This document shows, piece by piece, positions 12,541 through 24,220 of a DNA stretch of 64,000 nucleotides (position 1 is the stretch's first letter; every line of letters starts with the position of its first letter). Both the position numbers and the translations under genes were made by a program. Below the pieces are notes generated by a model that searched no databases, was not told the DNA's origin, and was given only the letters and a program-made list of their open reading frames with translations. The DNA is from Erinaceus europaeus (taxonomy: Eukaryota; Chordata; Mammalia; Eulipotyphla; Erinaceidae). The stretch spans positions 112,984,447 to 113,048,446 of the forward strand of contig NC_080164.1 in the NCBI RefSeq assembly GCF_950295315.1, written 5' to 3'.

Positions 12541-12914
12541 TGCACTGCTTAGCTCTGGTTTTTGGTGGTACAGGGGATTGAACCTGGGAACTGGTAGCCT
12601 CAGCCATGAGAGTCTGGTTTATTATTATTAAGAAGGAAACACTGACAAAAACTATAGGTTAAGAGGGGTACAACTCCACACAATTCCCACCACCAGAACT
12701 CCATATCCCATCCCCTCCCCCTGATAGCTTTCCTATCTTTAACCCTCTGGGAGTATGGGCCCAGGGTCATGCATGGGGTACAGAAAATGGAAGGTCTAGC
12801 TTCTGTAATTGCTTCCTGCTGAACATGGGCATTGACAAGTCCATATTTAGCCATACTCCCAGCCTGTCCATGATAGTCTGTCTGAATGTACATTATGCTA
12901 TCTCCCTTGCCAAA
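12530..12914 (-). mobile_element. Second-family SINE split by an L1 insertion
   Basis: SINE halves lie at 12,530-12,616 and 12,868-12,914, both minus. Between them is a 5'-truncated L1 3' end (minus, 12,617-12,867). The insertion is flanked by a 13-bp target-site duplication, ccatgagagtctg (12,604-12,616) and ccatgatagtctg (12,868-12,880), with one mismatch. Confidence 0.85.
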
Positions 12915-14960
12915 AGAAAAATATTTTAAGGAAAATATTTAACAAATAGATAATAATAATCCAATCTCCAACCATACCACATCTGATTCCTTTGTTATGC
13001 TCAGTTTTTATCCAGACTCCCAACTGCACTTCAGTCTTTGAAAAATCTTAGGGCACCATCACTGTCCCCTTGCTGCTGTTAAAAGCCTAGGCTGTTTCAG
13101 GGTGGAATCTGTCCACATGCATGGCAGTGCACATGCCATCCCAGATAAGGTATCTAGCTTGCCCCAAGACTTCTAATGGTTTTTATTATTTAACAGGGAG
13201 AGAAAGATAAGAGCATCACTCTAGCATATATGATGCCAGGGATGAGCTTGAGACATACTTGCAAGTTCAGCTCTTTAACACCTATGTCCCCTATTTAAAA
13301 ATATTTATATATTATATTCAGTTCATGAGTAAGAGAGAGCAGAAAGAGAGTTTAGAATAACTTTCTTTTATAAATTGTACCAGGGATCAAATTTAGGAGT
13401 CCATGCTTGCAAACACAAAGCATTAACATGCCATCTCTCCTGGGAGACCACAAGTTTTTAGTAAATTGATGCCAACACCTCATAAGTGCTATGCCACTGT
13501 TCTTGGGCCTACTCTTTCTTATTTTAGAGATAGATTGCCATGCCAATTATGGATCATCTCTGATAGCACCCATAGTCCTTTCATATGGTCCTAAGTCTGG
13601 ATCTCAACTTGATAAAATGTGTCATTTACCTGGTGAGCTCTTATCACCCCTGACCTCCTCTGTTAAGTGACTGAAAATTAATTAGTGAGTTCTTACCTGC
13701 TCCCCCCAACACCATGAAATCAGATAATTTTCTCAACACCCACATCCATAACTCTCTTATATTTATAAATCAACAGAGCCCTGTTTGCAAATTTTCCTTG
13801 AACTTGTTTAACATTTATTTATTAATGATTAAGAAAGTCAAGAGAATCATACTTACCTGGCAAGAGAGACATCATGATTATGAAGTAAGTCAGAGTCACT
13901 GTTGTTCATGATGTGATGAGGATTGGACATGGGGCCATTAACATGCAAAACTACTTTTTATGCATTACAAAACCTCAGGAGACACCATTTATGTAATTTG
14001 CAAAATGTCCACCTCAATAACCACACCTGACCACAGAACTCTGGAGAGTTCAAGTTGTCTTACAACCTGTTCTTCCCATAATGATTTCAGAGCCTTTCTC
14101 ATTGTAGTTGTTTCATTGTCAAGAAGAAGAAAAACACTTGGTAGAATATATGATCCTTTGGCAATGGGAACTTGAGATAAGTCTGTGAGGAGGATGGAGG
14201 ACAAAACCCACAGGCGTCAGAAAGCTACCCACACTCCAGCCTCAGCAAAGTGCAGTTTCCACTTTAAATGAATCTCAGCCAAGCTGAGGTGATTTTTGTG
14301 CTCTGTGAGCCAGAATGAGAACACCTGAGAGCTCCCTTCCCTTCTGCCCACCTTTACTGTTTTGAGTTTCTGAGCAGCCAGCACAATCAGTCCCCGCTGG
14401 ACAAAGATGTTACAAGAACTTATATTTCTGATGAGCTGGACAAACAAGTACAACTTAGCATCAGGTTTTAAGTGTAATGTGGAGAAAAAGTGGGAGGTGG
14501 TTATAAATATTTTCTTTTTTTAATAGTACAGTCAGGAGCAGTAAAATGGTTTTTGAGCAAAGATGCTAATGCAGTAAAGACAGTGAGACTGCCTGTGTTA
14601 GTGAGGGGAGAAGGGTGTGAGGTAACCTTTGAAGTTCCTGAGTTCAGCTGGAGGAGGTGGGGCCTTCAGTGGTTAAGTCTAGAGTAAGGACAGAACCAGA
14701 AACATGAGACCTTGAAGATGAAGAAGTGCTGGACACTACTCTCAACATTTGCCCCTTCTTTAATCCTCAGAACCGCACCATGGCTTACTAATTTTTCATT
14801 ATGATGATCCTCTTACCTATATCTTTGTTACTTTGATTGTTCCTTGAAAGGGGAAGTAAAAATTGGAAACCAGAAGATAGGTGTTACCATAGACACCAGC
14901 CGATGAAATAATCAGTGGAAGTGGGGTTGTTGCAGAAATTATCCCCATCCCAATAAAAAA
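12915..14960. other. Intergenic stretch with old SINE fragments
   Basis: Degraded minus SINEs near 13,185-13,290, 13,310-13,450 and 13,800-13,960. The section 14,000-14,960 has no repeat or gene that I recognise; open frames of 60-78 codons on both strands show no motif. Confidence 0.5.
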
Positions 14961-14964
14961 ATTT

Positions 14965-15335
14965 AAAAAAATGAAATCATCCCCAAACATGAGACCAGAG
15001 CCAAGTGTGGTATATAGAAGTTTTAATACACCAGTGGGCGAGAGATCTGTATTGCTCCAGGTAGTTGTCTGCACCAGACAAAGGAACAGCACAGGCTTAT
15101 ATAGTTTTACATCTCAGTTACAAAGGGAAAGCAGACATTGGCACAGTGAAGGCTCATGATCTTTGACCCTGGTGCTAGTTGGATTGGGGGGGGGGGGTGG
15201 ATAAAAAGTCTTATCTCTCCTGGCTAAACTGTATTTCTCCCTAGCTGTCCTGTTTAGGAATGCAGAGTGAGGAGGTAGGGTACATCAGACACAACAGAAG
15301 ATAAGCTTATATTCATCTATTTTCTACTTCAGTTT
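14965..15335 (-). mobile_element. LTR, minus orientation
   Basis: Read on minus, the segment has a TATA-like tatataagcc (complement of 15,094-15,103), then an ATTAAA signal (complement of 15,022-15,027) about 70 bp further on, and a U5-like end with 'ctctcgcccactggtgtatt'. This is the promoter-R-polyA order of a retroviral LTR. The exact right border is unclear, and no internal retroviral genes are seen beside it. Confidence 0.6.
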
Positions 15336-15907
15336 AAGGTAGTCAGAGATGCAGGTGGGACCCTGGACGCTGCTAAGTGGAAGCAGGAGTGGGTGGGGCT
15401 AGGCTGTCTGAATGACATAACTCATCAAAAACGACATAGGGGTAGTGTGAGAGAACAGCCCTATTGCATGTTACTTTAGGTAGCTCTAGGGTTCTCAAAA
15501 GGGGAAAAACAGAAAGTTTCAGGAAATAAGAGTCCCAGGTGCTCTCCCAGAGACTGCTGAGGGGAAACTGGGTTATGCAAGGCTAGGCTGGCTAAAGGCA
15601 GTGACTCATCAAAAGCACATAGTGGTACTGTAAGAGAACAGCCCTCTTGCAGGTAGCTCTAAGGCTCCCAACAGGAGTGAAACAGTTTTAGCCAGTCTTG
15701 GCACCTATGAGCCCCCGGGAATCTTCTGAGGGGAATCAATGGTGGATGGGACTAGGCTGGCTGAATGCATGACTCAGAAAAAAATATAGGGTCAGGCTGA
15801 AAGAAAAGTCCACATGCAGATAGCTTTAGGTAACTAGTACTCTCAACAGGAATTTTAAGCCAGTCAGAGTGCTGGGTGGGCCCTTGAGGCTCTGCTGAAG
15901 GGAAGCC

Positions 15908-15940
15908 GGGGGGGGGGGGGGGGGGGGGAGGGGGGGGAGA
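15908..15940. repeat. Poly-G run in the satellite
   Basis: An almost uninterrupted G run of about 30 bases expands the GGGG-rich part of one satellite unit. A second run lies at about 20,036-20,052. Both are plausible assembly or sequencing weak points. Confidence 0.9.
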
Positions 15941-17037
15941 GGCAGGGCTAGGGTTTCTGAACACCATGACTTAGCATAAGTGGCATAGGACCAGGCTGAG
16001 AGAGCATCCCCCTTATAGGTTGATTTAGATATCTGTAGGGCTCCTAACATGCATGAAATGGAAAGTTTAATGCAGTCAAGGTACTGGATGGGCCAGCAGA
16101 TGCTCTGCTAACTCAGCATAAATAGCATAGAGGTCATGTGAGAGAACAGCCCTGTTTCAGGTAGTTTTAGATAGCTCTATGTCTCCCAACTGGGGTGAAA
16201 TGTCAACTTTTAGATAGTCTGGGCACCAATGGGAACCCTGAAAACTGCTGAGATTAAGTGCAGGTGGGCAGGGCTAGGCTGGCTGAATGCCGTGACTCAG
16301 GAAAAATGACCTTCAGACAGCATGAGAGAGCAGTCTTCTTGCAAGTAGCTTTAGAGAACTCTAGGGCTCCCAATAGGGGTGAAAGGAAAAGTACTGGACA
16401 TGCTGGACAACAATAGTCCCCTGGAAACTCTTCTGAGTTGAAGTGGCTTGCTGGTTGAACTATATGACTCAGTGAAAACTACATGGGCCAGGCTGAGAGA
16501 ACAGTCCTCTTGAAGGTAGCTTTATGTAGCTCTTGGGCTCCCAGCAGGGGTGAAATGGAAAGTTTAATGCAGTCAGGGTGCTAGGAAAAACCCCAGAGAC
16601 TCTGCTGAGGGCAACTGGGGTTGGATGGAGCTAGGCTGTCTGAATGCCGTGACTCAGAAAAAAGATCTAGGGGCAGTGTGAAAGAGCGGCCGTCTTACTG
16701 GTAGCTTTGTAAAGCTCTTGGGCTCCCAACAGGGCTGAAAGAAAAAGTTTATGGCAAGAGGTACCCCAGAGAATCTACAGAGGGGAAGCAGGAGTGGGCA
16801 TGTCTAGGCAGGATGAACACCATGATTCAGCAGAAATGCCATAGGGCAGTGTGAGATAACCGCTCTTACAGGTACTGCTTTAGGTAACCTAGGGTTCCTA
16901 ATAGAGTAGAAAAGGAAAATTTAAGGAAATAAGGGTTTCAGGTGCTTCCAAGAGACTATGCTGAAGGGTAGTGGGGCTGGGGGGTGGGGGGGGACTAGAC
17001 TGACTGAAGGCCTTGACCCAGCAAAAATGGCATGGGG

Positions 17038-17575
17038 TGTAGTGACACACTGTGGATGGAAGTCCCAGTACAGTGATGATGTCAGCCTTGGCAACAGAAG
17101 GCTGACAGTTATGCAGTGATCTGCACTGTAGGTGGATCCAGACTGTGCTGGTGTGCTAAGCATTGTGGGTAGGCTGAATCGACTTAAAAGGACAGCCAGC
17201 CGGAACTCTCACTCTCTTTGGCTGCTGCTTCTCCTGGTTAGAAGCATCTCAGTGGAAGTGCGCCAAGTATCCCATCACAGCTACTTCTCCTGGGAACTGA
17301 ACAAGTGTGACTCTGCTAGCCAGTAAACTTTTAGACCCCTCTACAGCCATGAGCAACCTTTACCAGAATTGGTCATTGTTTATCTTATGGGATATTCAGA
17401 CTTTATAGACATAGCGTACTCTTAACCCTTGATAAGTGCTTATTTGCCTTTTACCTGTTTCACCCTAATAAACCTTATATTGTTTAAACCAGTTCCCAGC
17501 TCCTCACTGTGAATCCTTTCATGCGCCGCAGCAGCAGCTCCCAACCCAACCCCTTATTTAAGTTAAACAACAACA
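17038..17575 (+). mobile_element. Solo LTR inserted in the satellite
   Basis: Begins TGTAGTGACAC and ends TTAAACAACA. It contains 'cctaataaaccttatattg' (polyA signal AATAAA). It splits a satellite unit at 'atggca|tagggg', with a probable 6-bp target duplication (left copy missing one A). The same family recurs in reverse at 58,682-59,166. The 5' quarter is diverged between the two copies. Confidence 0.8.
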
Positions 17576-18631
17576 TAGGGGTACATACATAACAGCCCTC
17601 TTACAGGTAGCTTTATGTAGCGCTTGGGCTCCATACAGGGGTTAAATGAAAAGGTTAAGGCAGTCTGGGTACCAGCGGCCCCTAGGAGACTCTGCTGAGG
17701 GCAATCTGGGGTCCACATTGCTGGACAGACTGGATTCATGACTCATCAAAAATGACATAGGGCCAGTGTGACAGAAGACTATCTTACAGGTAACTTTTGT
17801 TATCTCTAGGACTCCCAAAAGGTGTGAAATGGAAAGTTTTAACAAGTCAAGGCACCAGTAGGCCTCCAGAGACTGATGAGTGTATGCAAGCATGTGTAGG
17901 GCTAGGCTGAATGAATGTCATGGCTAAGAAAAAATGGCATTGGATGGTGTGAGAGAACAGCCTTCTTGCAGATAGATTTATTTAGCTCTCATCCTCCAAA
18001 CAGGGGTGACATGAAAATTTTAGCCAATCTGAGTGCCAGGTGGGCCCCTAGAGACTGCTGAGGTGAAGTGGTGGTGGGCGGGGCTAGGATGCCTGAACTG
18101 CATGACTCAGTTAAAACAGCATAGGGCCAGGCTGAGAGAACAGCCCTCTTGCATGTGGCTTTAGATAGTTCTAGGGCTCCTAACAGGGGTGAACTGCAAA
18201 GTTTAAGGCAGCCAGGGTGCCAAGTGACCTCTCATACGCTCTAATAAGGGGAAGTGTGGGTGGGCAGGCTGGGCTGTCTGAACACTGTGAATCAACAAAA
18301 ATGACATAGGGGCAGTGTGAGAGAACAGCCCTTTTGCAGGTAACTTTAGGTCGCTCTAGGACTCCAAACAGTGGTGAAAGGAAGTATTAGATGGTCTGGG
18401 CACCAGTACGCCCCTGGAAACTGCTGAGGGGAAGTGGGGTGGGTGGGGCTTTCTTGGCTAAATGCCATGACTCAGTATAAATGGCATAGGGGCAGTGTGA
18501 GAGAACAGACCTCTTACAGGTAGTTTTCAGCAGCTCTAGGACTCCCAATAAGTGTAAAATAGAAAGTTTTAGCTCATTAGGGTACCAGGGAAGCCCCCAG
18601 AGACTTTGATGAGGGTTAAGCAGTGGTGGGC

Positions 18632-19122
18632 TGTTGGACATTAAGCCAGCCCCCTCCCCCCCACTCCATTATTGACACTATGGCCTATTTACATAATGAT
18701 TGCTTGTCTGAAAGATTCCCCACCCATTCCTTTGATCTATCTTCTACCTCTAGACCCACCCAGGATTAATGGGTACATTAATCCTGCCAGTTAAAAACCT
18801 AGCAACCATTGCTATGGAAGCTTTCTACCTTCCCACTTTTTCTTTTCTCCACCCCCTTCCCCAGCTATCTAGTTTCCGACTTGCCACTTCTGGTTTTACC
18901 CTATAAAGCCCACTTCTGTTCCTTGTTTCGCTCTCTTTTCTCTCCCAAGTCCCGACCTGGAGAAGGGCTGGCATGCAGAGCGGAAGGCAGCCATTGCGTT
19001 TGGCACTACATGTCTTAACCCGCTGTGCTCACACCCGACTCTGGAACTCCCGCATGAATAAAGAATTGTATTACCACACTGCCACGAGTTCCATCTCTCC
19101 CTCCCATGAAGCCAGCCCGGCA
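18632..19122 (+). mobile_element. Solo LTR (491 bp) inserted in the satellite
   Basis: TG...CA ends with an exact 6-bp target duplication GTGGGC (18,626-18,631 and 19,123-19,128). Contains TATAAA near 18,902 and AATAAA near 19,057, in LTR order. A 6-bp duplication is typical of ERVK-type (class II) integrases. No retroviral genes are present, so it is a solo LTR. Confidence 0.9.
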
Positions 19123-21019
19123 GTGGGCCTGGCTAAGCTGGCTGAATGCCATGACTCAACAAAAATGGTCTGGGGCACTGCAAGAAAACAGAACCTCTTA
19201 CAGGTAGCTGTATGTAGCTCTAGGGCTCCGAACAGGAGAGAAACAGAAAGTTTAAGGCAGTCTAGGTGCCAATGGGCCCTAGGAGACTACTGAATGCACA
19301 CTGGACCAGGAATAAGGGCTAGGCTGGCTAAATTCCATGACTCAGAAAAAATGACATAAGGGCAGTATGATAGAACCTAGTGCAGGTAGATTTAGGTAGC
19401 TCTTGGGCTCCCAAAAGGGTGAAATGTAAAGTGTTAGGCAGTTGGGCACTAGGATGACCCCCTAAGGCTCTGCTGAAGGGAATCAGAGGTGGGCTGGGCT
19501 AGGCTGGCTGAATGCCATGACTCAGCACAAATGACATAGGAGCAGTGAGATAGAACAGCTGTTTCAGGTTGCTTTAGGTAGCTCTATGGCTCCCACCATG
19601 TGTGAAATAGAAAGTGTTAGGTAGTCTGGGTGCCAGTGGAGCCCTAGAACCTTTAGTGAGGTTAAGCAAGGGTGGACGGGTCTAGGCTGCCTGAATGCCA
19701 TGACTCAGCAAAAATGGCATAGGAGCAGTGAAAGTGAACAGCTTACTTGCAGGAAGCTTAAGAAACCTGTTAGGGTATCCAAAAGGGATGAAATGAAACA
19801 TTTTAGTCTGGGTGCCAGTAGGCCCAAAACTCTGCTGAAGGCAAGCTTGGGTGGGAAGGAGTAGGTTGCCTGAAGGCCATGACTCAGCATAAAACAGCAT
19901 AGGGGCAGTGTGGGAGAACAGCTCTCTTGCAGGCAGCTTTAGATAGCTCTAGGGTTCCCCACAGGGGTGAAACAAAAAATTTAATCCAATCAGGGCAACA
20001 GGTAGACATGCAGAGATCTGCAGAGGGTAAGCGGGGCGGGGGGGGGGGGGGGCAGAGTTAGACTGGAAGGATGCCGTGGTGCAGCAAACACTGCTTAAGA
20101 GTAATGTAAGAGAACTATTGTCTTGCAGATAGCTTTAGGAATATCTAAAGCTACCAACATGGGTGAAATGGAATGTTTAAGGCACTCGGGGCACTGGGTG
20201 TGCCCCCAGACACTCTACAGAGGGGAAGAGGAGGTAGGCAGGGCTATTCTGAATTACATGACTCAGCAAAAACAACATACACCCAGGTTGAGAGCACAAC
20301 CATCTTGCAGTTATCTCTAGGTATTTCTAGGGCAACTACAGGGGTGAAACAGAAAGGTTATAGCAGGTAGGGCTCCAAATGGGCCACTGGAGATTCTGGT
20401 GAACGGAAGCAGGTGTGGACGGGGCTAGGCTGGCTGAATGCCATGACTTAGCAAAAATGGCATAGGGGTAGTAAGAGAACATTTTTCTTGCAGGGAGCTG
20501 TAGGTAGCTCTAAGGCTTCGACAGGAGTGAAACAAAATGTTTTAGTCAACCTCCATTCTGGTTGGCCCCCAGAAACTGAGATGTGGAGGTGGGTGGAACA
20601 CAGGATGACTAAATGCCATGACTCAGCAAAAATGGGGTAAGGGCAGTGTTATTTAAAGAATAGCCTTCTTGCAGGTAGTTTAGGTAGCTCTAGGGCACTC
20701 AACACTGGTGAAACAAAGTTTTAGCCAGTCTTGGCACCGTTGAGCCTTCAGAAACAAACTGAGGGGACGTGGGGTTGGGAAGGGCTAGGTTGATTGATAG
20801 CCATGACTTAGCAAAAAAGGTCTAGGGGCCATGTGAGAGAACAGCCTTCTTGCAGGTAGCTTTAGGTACTCTAGGGTAATCAAGAGGCATGAAATGAAAA
20901 ATGTGTGGGAATAGGGTTCTGGGTCACCACAGAGACAATGCTGAGGGAAGCAGGGCTCAGTGGGGCTAGGCTGGCACAATGGTTTAGGTAAGCTGTAGGG
21001 CTACAAGTGTTTCCTTTTG

Positions 21020-21300
21020 CATCCTCTTGCCTGAAACTTGATATGTTCAGTGACATACGCCAAAAAGAGGATGAATATCAAAATAATCTCCTTATTAGTG
21101 GGATTTAAAGTAGGTACAGGGAGGGAGAGCACAAAGGAAAACATGGGCTGAACATGGTGTATTGTACCAAAGGAAAGGACTCTGGGGAGTGAAGGGGTCA
21201 GAAGAGGATAAAAACTTTGAGGGCCTGACATATAATGAAATTTTATGTATATGTCAATGACTGTACTGTAAAGCATTAACACCCTCAAAAAAAAAAAAAA
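21020..21300 (+). mobile_element. Old L1 3' end, plus
   Basis: 'ttagtgggatttaaag', 'gtgtattgtaccaaaggaaa' and a final poly-A at 21,287-21,300 match the end of an older mammalian L1 3' UTR. Confidence 0.6.
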
Positions 21301-21619
21301 CCTAAAATTAGAAAGAAAAAAAAAGTTCCAGATTCTCTGTCTTCCTCTCTGGCAGGGTAACTTAAAGAGAACGGGTTGGTCTCTTCTCTCAGCAGATGAG
21401 CTTGTTCATAACAGATCAGTAGTGACTTTGGAAAGCCTGGAGAAGAGTCAAGAGGATATGACAGGAGATACCAGGAGTGAGAGGAGAGACGGATAGGAAA
21501 TGGTTGCTGCCTCATTCATGGCCCAGCCCAGTACAGGCAACCACATGAAGATGTTTACATAGAATCTGGCTGGCAGTGCACAGAAGACCCCAGAGAAAAA
21601 CCCTTCCCTAAGGATATTC

Positions 21620-21800
21620 CTTTTTTAGTTTTTACTCTTTTATAGAGCAGAAAGAAATAGAGATGGGAGGGACAGATAGAGAGAGCCGGTACTGGGGGCT
21701 TCAAACCAGATCCTAGTGCATGGGAATGTGTGCATTGAACAGGGTGTGCCACTGGCGCAGCTCTTCTGTTGATACTCTTCATCAGGGAGGCTGGCAGGTA
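21620..21800 (-). mobile_element. SINE fragment, minus
   Basis: Purine tract, 'gcttcaaaccagatcctagt' and a head-like 'gtgtgccactggcgcagc' indicate a diverged main-family SINE. Confidence 0.55.
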
Positions 21801-21829
21801 CACACCCAACATTTTCTTTTTATTTCTTA

Positions 21830-23150
21830 AATTTTTATATTACAGAATTACATGCGAACAGGGGTTTGAATCCACACCATTCCCACCAGCAGAGTTCTGA
21901 ATCTTCACTCTCCCCAATGCAATCCACCAGTTCCCCTAAAGTTGTAGACATGGCCAACCATCTTCTCTACAACTATCTGTCCACATTTATAAATAGTTGC
22001 TTCTTTTTCTGATTCAATCCTCTCTTTCCCTATAAGCCACTCATGACACCATAACTACCTCCATATGTCCCTCTCCTTTTCCTTCTCTCTCTCTCTCTCT
22101 GGGTGCTGATGGAGCTGGAGTGCAGAGTCCTCTTATCTTCATCCTATCACTTCTACCCCACTGGGGGTATGGATCAAGATTGTTTATGGGGAGCAGAAGG
22201 TAGGAGTTCTGGCTTCTGTAGCTGCTTCTCCGCTGAGCATGGGCGTTGACAGGTCGATCCATACCCCCAGCCTGTTTCTACCTCTCCCTAGTGAACCAGA
22301 GCTCTGGAGATTCGAGGGTCCAGGACACACTGCTGAGGTTGTCTGCCCAGAGAAGTCGGGGTGGAGTCATGGTAGCATCTGTAGCCTGGTGTCTGGAAGG
22401 TGATACAACCTAAGTTGAGACAAGATGGTTAATGAACACAAACCAGAAAGTAGGATCAGAGCAGATGAGATTAGGGATTTTAGGATAGAAGAAAGCTAGG
22501 AGAACCATTTTAGACATGTTCCTGGGGCTATATAATAAAAGTAGTTTTGCTTGAGTTTGGTAGCTATCCTGAGGTTGGATGAGAATATTGTCTGAAGAGA
22601 ATGGTGTTAAGAGTAGAGGAAAGGGCTAGAAAGTTAGATTAGGGAAGGGAGTAGCTCCCATTCTTATATAAAAAAATTTGTGGATAAAATCAATTTACCT
22701 CCATCCACCTGCTCTAGGGCCCGTATGTAAATGCATATTTAGATTTAGTGCCAGAGCCTGTGTAACATTTAAGTCCCTATTGCTCAGAGCTTATAGCTCA
22801 TAGTCACATCTGAGGAACATTGCAGGCTACACTCATTTCAGGACCAGTCTTTTTTGAGTGTCAGGGCAGGATCCCCCCCAGCCTCCCTTCAGAGACTGTA
22901 GTTATCCCTACCATCATTGCTTTATAGTAGAGCTAAGGTTCTGAGAGTCCTCACAATATGCTATTCCTTAATGGAAGTGACCAGTGGTAGTGGATAGAGG
23001 GACTCTTCAGAGCTCATCAAGGCCCATCATATGTGTATGGCAATCAAAAGGTTCCCTAACCAGGGGCCCAGATGATCAGATGGTGTGATATTGACCAAAC
23101 AGGCCATTATTTAGTGAACAGCCCTTTCTTTCATTGCTTATGTCCTAAGC
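21830..23150 (-). mobile_element. L1 3' UTR region, minus
   Basis: 21,830-22,400 is the reverse of an L1 3' terminus ('cattcccaccagcagagttc', '..gggtatggatcaagattg..'), homologous to 40,995-41,450 and 58,320-58,600. The section up to about 23,150 resembles the more internal 3' UTR (compare 57,850-58,060), but this part is less certain. Confidence 0.6.
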
Positions 23151-23539
23151 CAAAGTCTAGGTGCTGAGGTTTTTCTCTTGTTTACTCTATGAATGGGTTT
23201 GTTTCATCAACCTGGAAGAAACCATATGCAGCATTTATGCCATCATTCTTACAGAGCTTCCTCCTTACAGATGGGGACCTGGGCTTGAACCTTGGTCCTC
23301 GCCTATACTCAAGTGTGTACTCTCCTGCAGCTGCCCCTGGCTGGCCCTGCAAATCATCTTTGAATACTAGATGATGAAATGACTCTTTGAAAGCTAACTC
23401 CTGGGGGCAGTGGATTTTGGACCAAGAGGTGCCTGGGTAACATTGCACAGGTCCTTCCTCCCTCGCTTAGAATGGAGTCAGGACCATTTAGTGCCATCAG
23501 TAGGCTGCCCTCTGAGGCACCTCGCTCTGAAGAGCAACT

Positions 23540-23690
23540 GCACCAACATTGTTAACCAATGAGATGCCACTGCAGCTCAAGCCTGTCTGAGATTGGTCCA
23601 CAGCGAACCACACGCTCAGGAGGAGACATTGTGATGTCATGCCTGCTGAACCCTATATAAGGCCCTGAGCAGGCTGAGCCTTTGGTCTTG
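23540..23690 (+). promoter_or_regulatory. Putative promoter of kinase-like locus A
   Basis: CCAAT in 'aaccaatgag' near 23,553-23,562, an inverted CCAAT in 'gattggtcc' near 23,591-23,599, a CRE-like TGATGTCA near 23,631-23,638, and a TATA box CTATATAAGG near 23,651-23,660. The spacing is that of a compact TATA promoter with a start site near 23,685. The kinase-like frame begins about 535 bp downstream, and an acceptor-like 'ttatttacag' at 24,190-24,199 would allow an intron between them. CRE-like elements are common in post-meiotic testis promoters; a testis role is inference. Confidence 0.55.
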
Positions 23691-23769
23691 ATCACTCAGG
23701 AAGCTGTCATAGTGACCTGCAGTTGACCAGGACCAGAGCAAGTTCACCTTCGCACCACCACTTCTCCAC

Positions 23770-23997
23770 ACCTACCTGTCTCCACTCTTCTCTTCTCTCT
23801 TCCTCTATCTCCACCTCTTTCCCTTCTCTCTCTTTCTTTTCTGTCCCATTACCCTCCACTCCCTACCTCCCTTCCCTCCCCTACCACTCCCTGCCCTCTC
23901 CCTCCTCTCTATTCCTCCACCTCCTACACCTTGTACTTTCCTCCCCTTCCTCCTCCCTCTTTCCTGCTCCCCTCCTCCCATTCTCTCCCCATTCTTT
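23770..23997 (+). repeat. Polypyrimidine tract (C/T-rich, ~230 bp)
   Basis: Almost pure pyrimidine strand, with only scattered A and G. It would lie in the 5' intron or 5' UTR of locus A and could form triplex DNA. Confidence 0.85.
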
Positions 23998-24220
23998 GCT
24001 CATATGTATGTATATAGCTGTATATATGTTTCAGTAGAGTGAGTAGAGTTTAGTTCTTTATACATATTTTGGGGGGTGGATGGAGGTGGTTATCATATTA
24101 GTTATAGTTATTGCGGGATATTAGATTTAGTGGGTGGGGGTCGTTCTTGTGTTCTTGGGTTAGTGTTAAGAGTGCCTCTCCTTTACACCTTATTTACAGA
24201 GAACAGACAAGGCTCTCACT

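Larger units (their letters stand above)
15340..21000 (+). repeat. ~180-bp tandem repeat array (about 26 units)
   Basis: Units repeat every ~176-195 bp with a shared order: 'gaatgccatgactcagcaaa', 'atggcataggggcagtgtga', 'gagaacagccctcttgcagg', 'tagctttaggtagctctagg', 'gctcccaacaggggtgaaat', a 'gtctgggtgccagtgggccc' block, then 'ggtgggcggggctaggctgg'. The anchor occurs near 15,602, 15,769, 15,963, 16,290, 16,466, 16,645, 17,736, 18,101, 18,467, 19,150, 19,335, 19,518, 19,701, 19,880, 20,259, 20,440, 20,619 and 20,802. Units differ by scattered substitutions and small indels, so the array is old. Two LTR insertions interrupt it. No unit has a long conserved open frame. Confidence 0.9.

Noticed and set aside
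15752..15967. Proline-rich protein on minus
   Set aside because: The run of prolines comes from the poly-G tract in the satellite.
15340..21000. Centromeric alpha-like satellite
   Set aside because: The period is similar, but units are strongly diverged, the array is short and surrounded by ordinary dispersed repeats, and no CENP-B-box-like motif was noticed.
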